Shown: positions 1-5,183 of the stretch, in pieces
Layout: each line of letters starts with the position of its first letter
Position numbering within the stretch: the stretch's first letter is position 1
Source: an uncultured Selenomonas sp.
GTDB taxonomy: Bacteria; Bacillota; Negativicutes; Selenomonadales; Selenomonadaceae
Reading direction: 5' to 3'
NCBI GenBank assembly: GCA_938045435.1
Contig: CALIBA010000068.1
Coordinates: 1 to 5,183 of the forward strand
DNA length: 5,183 bases
Notes under the pieces: generated by a model
The model's input: only the letters and a program-made list of their open reading frames with translations
Told to the model about the DNA's origin: nothing
Database searches by the model: none
Position numbers and translations under genes: made by a program

Positions 1-346
1 GTTCCACATTCTCATTGTAAGGAAGATGTGAGCCGTCGATCATGACGGAGGTAAAGCCACCGTCAATGCAGGACTTGCAGATGTCAAAATCTGCACCATG
101 GTCGAGGTGAAGTGCGATGGGAATATCGTTGATCTCAAGTGCAGCTTTTACGAGATGGACGAGATACTCATGGCGGGCATATTTTCGGGCGCCCGCTGAA
201 ACTTGTAGAATCAGAGGGGATTTGAGTTCACCGGCAGCGTCTGTGATTCCTTGGACGATTTCCATGTTGTTGACATTGAAAGCACCAATGGCATAGCCGC
301 CGTCATAGGCTTTTTGAAACATTTCTTTAGTTCCGACGAGTGGCAT
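1..346 (-). CDS. fba: Class II fructose-1,6-bisphosphate aldolase, N-terminal part (cut by window edge)
   Basis: This is a zinc-dependent aldolase that reversibly splits fructose-1,6-bisphosphate into dihydroxyacetone phosphate and glyceraldehyde-3-phosphate in cytoplasmic glycolysis and gluconeogenesis. I translated the minus strand from the ATG at 346-344; it stays open for 115 codons to the window edge. The product starts MPLVGTKEMFQKAYDGGYAIGA and continues FNVNNMEIVQGI, the usual first strand and helix of the class II TIM barrel. Residues 79-84 (LHLDHG) are the family hallmark: Asp82 is the expected catalytic acid and His83 a zinc ligand. GGFTSVMIDGSHLPYNEN at 96-113 is the next conserved block. 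Full-length relatives have about 285-320 residues, so roughly two thirds lies left of the window. The start is supported by a G-rich Shine-Dalgarno seven bases upstream. The gene is divergent from smc and has its own promoter. A tagatose-bisphosphate aldolase (GatY/KbaY type) is a less likely alternative that this fragment cannot fully exclude. Confidence 0.93.
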   Translation of the reverse strand, partial: MPLVGTKEMFQKAYDGGYAIGAFNVNNMEIVQGITDAAGELKSPLILQVSAGARKYARHEYLVHLVKAALEINDIPIALHLDHGADFDICKSCIDGGFTSVMIDGSHLPYNENVE

Positions 347-352
347 GTGATT

Positions 353-359
353 ACCCCCT
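353..359 (-). promoter_or_regulatory. Ribosome binding site of the aldolase gene
   Basis: On the minus strand this reads AGGGGGT, a good Shine-Dalgarno match, with seven bases between the G run and the ATG at 346. It fixes the aldolase start, because no other start codon in that frame lies at a suitable distance. Confidence 0.75.
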
Positions 360-392
360 AATAAAGCTAAAAGAAACTCCATAAACGTTATT

Positions 393-401
393 ATTATAAC
401 A
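393..401 (-). promoter_or_regulatory. Probable aldolase promoter (extended -10)
   Basis: The minus strand reads TGTTATAAT, a perfect extended -10 element (TGnTATAAT). I see no convincing -35 hexamer at 16-20 bases upstream, so recognition would rest on the extended -10. Transcription would begin near position 386, giving a leader of about 40 bases before the ATG at 346. The distance to the gene and the element's quality make this the obvious candidate. Confidence 0.62.
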
Positions 402-402
402 T

Positions 403-430
403 AGTTTTTTCACATGGGGTACAGTTTTTT
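403..430. repeat. Two phased AGTTTTTT tracts in the divergent promoter region
   Basis: The same eight bases, AGTTTTTT, occur at 403-410 and 423-430, exactly 20 bases apart, or about two helical turns. The first lies upstream of both promoters' core elements; the second runs into the -35 hexamer of the smc promoter. Phased A/T tracts of this kind are known to bend DNA and can act as UP-like elements. That role is inferred here from spacing alone. Confidence 0.5.
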
Positions 431-457
431 GAAATTTCCCGACCGTTCTGGTATAAT
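429..457 (+). promoter_or_regulatory. Promoter of the smc-ftsY operon (-35, extended -10)
   Basis: TTGAAA at 429-434 (five of six consensus bases) is followed after exactly 17 bases by TATAAT at 452-457. The -10 is preceded by TGG at 449-451, making a full extended -10. This is a near-ideal housekeeping sigma-70/SigA promoter. Initiation is expected near 464, giving a short leader of about 27 bases before the smc GTG at 491. It shows that smc has its own start of transcription rather than depending on an upstream gene. Confidence 0.85.
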
Positions 458-479
458 GAACGAACGAATCGGTAAAGGC

Positions 480-484
480 AGGTG
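480..484 (+). promoter_or_regulatory. Ribosome binding site that decides the smc start
   Basis: AGGTG at 480-484 sits six bases before the GTG at 491 and matches the 3' half of the consensus GGAGGTG. The alternative in-frame GTG at 482 lies inside this element. Its only possible Shine-Dalgarno (AAAGG, 474-478) would be three bases away, which is too close. The site therefore favours 491. Confidence 0.6.
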
Positions 485-490
485 CATAGC

Positions 491-3400
491 GTGCAGTTAA
501 AGCGCTTGGAGGCGTATGGGTTCAAATCATTCGCTGAGCGGATCGTCATTATGTTCGATGAGGGAATCACGGCTGTTGTGGGGCCGAACGGCAGTGGAAA
601 AAGCAACATTACGGATGCCATCCGCTGGGTGCTTGGCGAGCAGAATATCCGCACGCTGCGGGGACTCCGCTCTGAGGATATTATATTTGCAGGATCTGCT
701 GGACGCCGTGCGCTGAGTGTCGCCGAAGTGGTACTGGTCTTTGACAATCGAGATAAGTCCCTGTCGATTGACTATGAGGAGGTTGTCGTTAAGCGCCGTC
801 TGTACCGCAACGGTGACAGTGAAGTCTATCTGAATGATGCGCGCTGCCGGATCAAGGATATTTATCAGCTTTTTGCAGACACTGGCATTGGGCACGATGG
901 CATGAGCATCATCGGTCAGAATCGCCTCAATGATATTCTGGATAGCCGTCCCGAGGAGCGGCGCGTTTTTTTTGAGGAAACGGCAGGGATCACGAAGTAT
1001 CGCACGCGCAAGCAGGAGGCACTGCGCAGGCTTCGGGAGAACGATGGGGATCTGATTCGCCTGCGTGACATTATGCATGCACAGGCCGCTGAACTAGAGC
1101 CTTTATCGAAACAGGCGAAAAAAACGGAAACCCATAGGACACTCGTTGCAGAGCGCCGCCAGTATCAGTTAACTGCGCTTGTGCGGCAATACGAAAGACT
1201 TTCGGACGAGAAGGCAAAGCTGGATGATTTGATGCGGATGCAGCGTGATGCAGAAGCAATGTCGATTCAAAAGCGGAGCCATGCAGATGAGGAGAAGCAT
1301 GCACTTGGAGAAGCTATTGTAAGGATTGATACAGAACTTGCAGAGAAAGAAGAAAAGATCCGTGTACTACAGGAGAAATACGATCATCTAAATAAGCAAT
1401 CTGCGGTTCTCATGGGGCGTCAGGATCAGGGCATGAAGCGAAAAGATGATCTGGAAAAACTTATGGCATCTGATCGCGCTAAGATTGAGGCAACGGCGCA
1501 GGAAATCATACAGATTGAGCATATGATCGCGCAGAAGCGTTCTGCCTATACAGAGAAAAATCAAACGTCTTTGAAAAAGCGGGCAGAAATAGAAGCACTC
1601 GGACGGACGCTTCATCAACAAGAACAGCAGGCGGCACACAGCAGGAAATCTTATGAAGCGGCAGAACATGTTATGGCAAAGCTGCGGGAGCATTTGGCTG
1701 TTCTCACGAGCACGTTTGAACGCGGCGATGTGTGGCAGCGAGAGCAGCAGGAAAATCTTGCCAAAAAGAAGGAATCTCTGCATGAGCTTCAAGAGATGCT
1801 TCGTGATAAGACATGCAGCGTTAGTCAAATGGAGCAACAGCTCCACAGCGATGAGCAAGAGCATGGTCAAATCAAATATATGTTGGAAAAAGCCGAAGAA
1901 GAAGGGCGCATTTTAGAAGCGCATATCCGCGAGACGGAGAGTGATCTTCAGCAAATGCGGCGGAATCTGGAGTTCTTCAAGAAGATGCAGGAGAGTTATG
2001 AAGGATTTGGCAAGGATGTCCAGACGGTTCTCCAGTCTACTGAAGCATGGCGGCGTGGCGTCTCCGGTGCTGTTGCCGAGCTGATTCATATTCCAGAGCA
2101 ATATCTGACCGCCATAGAGGTGGCCCTGGGCGGCAGTGTCCGCAGTATTGTCACAGAAGATGCACAGGTTGCAAAGGCGGCAATTTCCTATCTCAAGAGG
2201 CAGCATGGAGGGCGTGTGACCTTTCTGCCGCTTACAACAATCGTTGCTCGGAAGCCAAGGGACATTGACATTTCTTCGATACGTGGGGTCATCGGTTGGG
2301 CAAGCCATCTGGTTACGACACAGGGAAAATATCAAAAGGTAGTCGATCATCTCCTTGCACAAACACTGGTGATAGATTCTCTGGATGATGCGCTAGAGGC
2401 AGCGAAGGCACTTGGGTACCGCATCCGTATTGTCACCAGCACAGGAGAGCTGCTCAGTCCAGGTGGTTCGCTCTCGGGCGGGGGGCGGAGAAAAGGGCAG
2501 TCCTTTTTGTTGAATCGACAGCATGAGATCGATAAGTTAAGTGATCAAGCGCGTATTAAAATGGAGCAGTATCATCAATTGCAGCATCAACTGGAAGAAC
2601 ATGCACAGCTGCGTCAGGGTCAGCAGGAGCAGCACGTGTCTATTCGGGAGCGCATGGAGCAGATCAAGCAAAAGCTGATTGAAGAACGTGGAAAATGCGA
2701 TGTATTGAAAGAGCGTATCAAGGACCAGGACGCGGCTGTTCGGGAATTGGAGACTGCTGCACATATGCAGATAGAAACATCTGCCGGTCTGCAGGAAAAA
2801 AAGACGAGAGTTTTGCGGCATTTGACGCAGTGTGAAGCGCATGCACGGCGCTTTTCCGAAGAGCTGAACCAGACCAATGCGTGTATCGAAAAGATATATA
2901 CTGAAAGGACGTCCATAGAACGTCTTGCGCATGCGTTAGAGGTGGACTGTGCGGCGCTCAATGCCGAGATTCTGACGGGCGCCGACCATCACAAGCTGCG
3001 CGAGATAGAACGAAAGGAAGCCATGCGCGCATTGGAGGATGTGACAGCGCAAATTGCAGATTTGACGGATGAACTGTCTGCTGATGCAAAGGCGATGGAA
3101 GAACTCAGCAGGGAGATTGCAGAGCAGGACGAGATCCTGAGAGAACGTCTGGATGCCTGTCGCAGGTTGAAGGATCAGAGGATTGAATACGAAGCAAGAA
3201 CACGCCTTTTCGATGATGAAATAAAGAAATATGCGGCAGAGATCGATAATATTAGAGGCAAGCTCCACGAAAGCGATAAGGACTTAGATCGTGTCAGCGT
3301 GCGTATGGATGACTGCCGCAGTATATTGCTTTCGGACTTTGGAATGACACCAGATGCCGCTGCATCTGAGGCACAGGATATTGCCGATGATGTCCTCACA

Positions 3401-4063
3401 GCGCAGATGCAGCGGCTGAATGATGCAATTCGTGCGCTTGGCAGTATCAATCCCAATGCCATTGAGGAATACGCAGAACGACAAGCACGTTATGATGAGG
3501 AGGAGGCGCAGATTCGGGATCTACAGGCAGCAAAAGAGGACATAGAGCAAATCATCCGAAAGATTGATACAGATATGTCACGGACATTTCGAGAGGCATT
3601 CGAGCAGATTCAACGATATTTCAATGAAATCTTCATCCGTCTGTTTGGCGGTGGAACAGCAGAGCTGCGGCTTACTGCGCCGGAGGATATACTCAGCAGC
3701 GGCGTGGAGATTCTCGTCACCCTGCCCGAAAAGAAGCGGCAGAATCTATCTGCGCTGTCGGGAGGAGAGCGTGCGCTGACGGTGATCGCCCTGCTCTTTT
3801 CATTCCTAAAATATCGGCCTTCCCCATTTTCCATTTTGGATGAAATAGATGCACCGCTCGACGAGGCAAATGTATCGCGTTTTGGTGATTTTTTGCAGGA
3901 GTTCGCGAAGCATACGCAGTTTATTGTGGTGACACACCGCAAGGGAACCATGCGCGCGGCAGATACGATGTACGGCGTCACTGTTGAAGATGCGGGTGTT
4001 TCAAAAATTCTTTCCATACGATTGCAGGATTATGAATCTGTGCAAAATGCTTCATATGCTTAA
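491..4063 (+). CDS. smc: Chromosome condensation and segregation ATPase SMC
   Basis: SMC is the core of the bacterial SMC-ScpA-ScpB condensin; it binds the nucleoid, compacts DNA by loop extrusion and helps segregate origins. From the GTG at 491 the product has 1190 residues, normal for the family. The N-terminal head has Walker A GPNGSGKS at 31-38, an R-loop region (IRTLRGLRSEDIIFAGS, about 53-69) and a Q-loop (SIIGQNRLNDIL, Gln143). A long coiled coil runs from about 170 to 500. The hinge spans about 500-667 with its glycine motifs ALGGSV (near 547) and SPGGSLSGGG (656-665). The return coil runs to about 1040. The C-terminal head carries the ABC signature LSALSGGERALT (1086-1097), Walker B FSILDEIDAPLD (1113-1124, catalytic Glu1118) and the switch histidine in VVTHRKGTM (His1149). 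All ATPase residues are intact. I prefer 491 over the GTG at 482 because MQLKRLEAYGFKSFAERI matches the usual SMC N-terminus and has the better ribosome binding site. It is first gene of the operon with ftsY. Confidence 0.97.
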   Translation: MQLKRLEAYGFKSFAERIVIMFDEGITAVVGPNGSGKSNITDAIRWVLGEQNIRTLRGLRSEDIIFAGSAGRRALSVAEVVLVFDNRDKSLSIDYEEVVVKRRLYRNGDSEVYLNDARCRIKDIYQLFADTGIGHDGMSIIGQNRLNDILDSRPEERRVFFEETAGITKYRTRKQEALRRLRENDGDLIRLRDIMHAQAAELEPLSKQAKKTETHRTLVAERRQYQLTALVRQYERLSDEKAKLDDLMRMQRDAEAMSIQKRSHADEEKHALGEAIVRIDTELAEKEEKIRVLQEKYDHLNKQSAVLMGRQDQGMKRKDDLEKLMASDRAKIEATAQEIIQIEHMIAQKRSAYTEKNQTSLKKRAEIEALGRTLHQQEQQAAHSRKSYEAAEHVMAKLREHLAVLTSTFERGDVWQREQQENLAKKKESLHELQEMLRDKTCSVSQMEQQLHSDEQEHGQIKYMLEKAEEEGRILEAHIRETESDLQQMRRNLEFFKKMQESYEGFGKDVQTVLQSTEAWRRGVSGAVAELIHIPEQYLTAIEVALGGSVRSIVTEDAQVAKAAISYLKRQHGGRVTFLPLTTIVARKPRDIDISSIRGVIGWASHLVTTQGKYQKVVDHLLAQTLVIDSLDDALEAAKALGYRIRIVTSTGELLSPGGSLSGGGRRKGQSFLLNRQHEIDKLSDQARIKMEQYHQLQHQLEEHAQLRQGQQEQHVSIRERMEQIKQKLIEERGKCDVLKERIKDQDAAVRELETAAHMQIETSAGLQEKKTRVLRHLTQCEAHARRFSEELNQTNACIEKIYTERTSIERLAHALEVDCAALNAEILTGADHHKLREIERKEAMRALEDVTAQIADLTDELSADAKAMEELSREIAEQDEILRERLDACRRLKDQRIEYEARTRLFDDEIKKYAAEIDNIRGKLHESDKDLDRVSVRMDDCRSILLSDFGMTPDAAASEAQDIADDVLTAQMQRLNDAIRALGSINPNAIEEYAERQARYDEEEAQIRDLQAAKEDIEQIIRKIDTDMSRTFREAFEQIQRYFNEIFIRLFGGGTAELRLTAPEDILSSGVEILVTLPEKKRQNLSALSGGERALTVIALLFSFLKYRPSPFSILDEIDAPLDEANVSRFGDFLQEFAKHTQFIVVTHRKGTMRAADTMYGVTVEDAGVSKILSIRLQDYESVQNASYA

Positions 4064-4068
4064 TGGAG

Positions 4069-4075
4069 AAGGGAG
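4069..4075 (+). promoter_or_regulatory. Ribosome binding site that decides the ftsY start
   Basis: AAGGGAG at 4069-4075 lies five bases before the ATG at 4081. The earlier in-frame ATG at 4063, which overlaps the smc stop codon by one base (TAATG), has no Shine-Dalgarno upstream and would place the element inside the coding region. The site argues for 4081. Confidence 0.65.
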
Positions 4076-4080
4076 TTGTC

Positions 4081-5025
4081 ATGGGCTTTTTTGACCGTCT
4101 TAAAAAAGGCTTAACGAAAACAAGGGAAAACTTTACGCAGAGTATAGAGCGTCTGATTATCGGATATGCAGATATTGATGATGATCTGATTGATGAGTTG
4201 GAAGAAACGCTTCTTATGGCGGATGTTGGTGTCAAGACGACGGAAATGCTCATCGCTGCTGTGCGTAAGGGCATTCGAGAGAAGGAGATTCATACACCCG
4301 ATGATCTGATTCCATTTTTGCAGCAGGAAATCATCCGTATTTTAGAAGTTGGAGAAGATACATTCCATATGGCTGAGGATGGGCCTACGGTCATTCTTGT
4401 CATTGGTACCAACGGGGTTGGAAAGACGACAACCATTGGAAAGCTGAGTGCATTTTACACGGGACAGGGAAAGTCCGTGCTTCTCGCCGCGGCAGATACA
4501 TTTCGCGCAGCCGCCATCGATCAGCTGGAAATATGGGGACAGCGTGCGGGTGCACAAGTAATCAAGCACACTGAAGGCTCCGACCCCGCTGCGGTTGTCT
4601 TTGATGCCATGCAGTCAGCGAAGGCACGCAGGGCCGATGTGGTGATCGTCGATACAGCGGGACGCCTCCAGACGAAGTATAATCTCATGCAGGAACTAGA
4701 GAAGATCTATCGGGTCATTGGACGTGAGATTCCAGGAGCGCCGCATGAAACGCTGCTTGTCTTGGATGCCTCCACTGGACAGAATGCCATTCGTCAGGCA
4801 GAGGTGTTTACACAGGCGGCACCGGTCTCGGGTGTTGTCTTGACAAAACTCGATGGGACGGCAAAGGGCGGCGTTACCATAGGGATCAAAGCACAGCTGG
4901 CGATGCCTATTAAATGGATTGGTGTTGGTGAAGGCGTGGACGATCTTAGACCATTCCATGCCAGAGATTTTGTGCAGGCACTTTTTGCAAAACGTGAAAT
5001 TACTGAGTCAGAGCAAAGCACATGA
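4081..5025 (+). CDS. ftsY: Signal recognition particle receptor GTPase FtsY
   Basis: FtsY is the membrane-associated receptor for the signal recognition particle. It pairs with Ffh as a GTPase heterodimer and delivers ribosomes making membrane proteins to the SecYEG channel. From the ATG at 4081 the product has 314 residues, with a basic amphipathic N-terminus (MGFFDRLKKGLTKTRENF) that fits the lipid-binding helix. It has the helical N domain (about 20-95) and a complete G domain: G1 GTNGVGKTT at 109-117, the insertion-box motif DTFRAAA at 139-145, G3 DTAGR at 191-195, G4 TKLDG at 255-259 and the closing WIGVGEGVDDLRPF at 279-292. DTFRAAA and GVGEGVDDL favour FtsY over Ffh, and there is no methionine-rich M domain. 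The acidic A domain of Escherichia coli FtsY is absent, as in most Gram-positive-type FtsY proteins. It follows smc after 17 bases and is probably co-transcribed and translationally close-coupled. An upstream start at 4063 would add six residues but is less likely. Confidence 0.97.
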   Translation: MGFFDRLKKGLTKTRENFTQSIERLIIGYADIDDDLIDELEETLLMADVGVKTTEMLIAAVRKGIREKEIHTPDDLIPFLQQEIIRILEVGEDTFHMAEDGPTVILVIGTNGVGKTTTIGKLSAFYTGQGKSVLLAAADTFRAAAIDQLEIWGQRAGAQVIKHTEGSDPAAVVFDAMQSAKARRADVVIVDTAGRLQTKYNLMQELEKIYRVIGREIPGAPHETLLVLDASTGQNAIRQAEVFTQAAPVSGVVLTKLDGTAKGGVTIGIKAQLAMPIKWIGVGEGVDDLRPFHARDFVQALFAKREITESEQST

Positions 5026-5057
5026 CTTGCTAAATGAATGTTGATCCTATACTGTGC

Positions 5058-5063
5058 AGGAGG
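5058..5063 (+). promoter_or_regulatory. Ribosome binding site of the third operon gene
   Basis: AGGAGG is a perfect Shine-Dalgarno core, placed 7 bases before the GTG at 5071 and 10 bases before the ATG at 5074, which share a frame. It is the strongest ribosome binding site in the window. It shows that a real gene begins here even though the reading frame soon breaks. Confidence 0.75.
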
Positions 5064-5073
5064 AGAATGGGTG

Positions 5074-5154
5074 ATGTATGAAGATCTGATAGAAACCGGT
5101 ATCAGCAGCGAGCATATTTTTGATGGAACGCCACCGCAGGCGGAGGAAACGTAG
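5074..5154 (+). pseudogene. Broken N-terminus of a probable Nudix hydrolase (ADP-ribose pyrophosphatase type)
   Basis: The frame starting at the ATG at 5074 (or GTG at 5071) reads MYEDLIETGISSEHIFDGT and then PPQAEET before a TAG at 5152-5154, giving only 26 residues. The opening resembles the N-terminus of Nudix ADP-ribose pyrophosphatases, where a YEDL...ISSE.IF.G stretch precedes the first beta strand. These enzymes hydrolyse ADP-ribose to AMP and ribose-5-phosphate. The Nudix box itself is not present, so the assignment rests on a short similarity recalled from the family. The gene lies 48 bases after ftsY with a perfect Shine-Dalgarno and would be third in the operon. After about codon 19 the sequence stops looking like this family and matches another gene on the opposite strand, so the fragment probably ends at a join near 5124-5133 rather than at the TAG. 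The intact organism may well have a complete gene here. Confidence 0.45.
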
Positions 5155-5183
5155 ATGCCGTTTTCGGCCAGCACGTTGAGCAG
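5129..5183 (-). CDS. Fragment of a [2Fe-2S] ferredoxin-type domain protein (probably joined from elsewhere)
   Basis: Read on the minus strand from the window edge, this gives LLNVLAENGIYVSSACGG. That pattern (a leucine-rich helix, GI.., then SACGG) is typical of the first cysteine ligand of plant-type [2Fe-2S] ferredoxin domains, such as those in Na+-translocating NADH:quinone reductase subunit F or corrinoid-activating ASKHA proteins. The next residues should supply the second and third cysteines (often G.G.C..C), but the frame instead runs into VPSKI, which is the antisense of the Nudix-like gene. The fragment is thus cut at its right-hand protein end by the join and at its left by the window edge. 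By hand count it has about 64% GC (35 of 55 bases), above its surroundings. Family is plausible; the specific protein cannot be named. Confidence 0.38.

Noticed and set aside
380..393. A catabolite-response (cre)-like sequence, CATAAACGTTATTA, over the start region of the aldolase transcript.
   Set aside because: It matches the central part of the cre consensus, but the outer T, G and C positions mismatch and the symmetry is poor. Chance is likely in such AT-rich DNA.
527..1078. Long open frame on the minus strand opposite smc (183 codons), and similar antisense frames at 1388-1870, 1913-2362 and 3610-4017.
   Set aside because: All lie fully antisense to the intact smc coding sequence. Their translations have no recognisable domain and they are by-products of smc codon usage.
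4063..4065. ATG overlapping the smc stop codon as the ftsY start (TAATG coupling).
   Set aside because: It has no Shine-Dalgarno upstream, and the better-supported ATG at 4081 gives the standard FtsY N-terminus.
5027..5053. Promoter-like pair TTGCTA (5027) and TATACT (5048) between ftsY and the next gene.
   Set aside because: The spacing is only 15 bases and the -35 match is weak. Initiation would fall near 5060, inside the Shine-Dalgarno at 5058-5063, so a transcript would lack a proper ribosome binding site.
5134..5143. Small inverted repeat CCGCAGGCGG as a possible operon terminator.
   Set aside because: The stem is four base pairs with a two-base loop and no T run follows, so it is not a plausible rho-independent terminator.
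4794..5174. A 126-codon minus-strand frame starting with the ferredoxin-like sequence.
   Set aside because: Only the first few residues look like a real protein. The rest is antisense to the Nudix-like start and ftsY, so it is not a genuine gene of that length.

Overview
The window looks like ordinary housekeeping chromosome from a low-to-mid-GC Firmicutes-type bacterium. The best guess is a member of the Negativicutes (Selenomonas-like). The smc-ftsY gene pair, Gram-positive-type ribosome binding sites, TATAAT extended -10 promoters, a short FtsY without an acidic A domain and roughly even GC content all fit this. The class-level guess is an inference from protein flavour, not from a marker gene.

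Layout, left to right. Positions 1-346 hold the N-terminal third of a class II fructose-1,6-bisphosphate aldolase on the minus strand, cut by the window edge. Positions 347-490 are a compact divergent regulatory region. It has an extended -10 promoter reading left into the aldolase gene, and a strong -35/extended -10 promoter reading right into smc. Positions 491-4063 encode the complete chromosome-condensation ATPase SMC, read from a GTG start. After a 17-base gap carrying a Shine-Dalgarno sequence, positions 4081-5025 encode the complete SRP receptor GTPase FtsY. A third gene of the rightward operon starts near 5074 and looks like the N-terminus of a Nudix hydrolase of the ADP-ribose pyrophosphatase type, but it breaks off after about 18-19 plausible codons.

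The last roughly 55 bases do not continue that gene. Read on the minus strand they give a convincing fragment of a [2Fe-2S] ferredoxin-type domain (ending SACGG), and they are richer in GC than the rest. The simplest explanation is a chimeric join at a contig end; a genuine rearrangement is the alternative.

Functionally, smc (nucleoid compaction and segregation) and ftsY (co-translational membrane targeting) appear to be co-transcribed from the promoter at 429-457. The aldolase is an independent glycolytic gene transcribed in the opposite direction. No RNA gene, CRISPR array, insertion sequence, phage gene or defence system is visible, and I see no undescribed system here. The points worth a second look are the broken right end, the divergent promoter with its phased T-tracts, and the choice of start codons.
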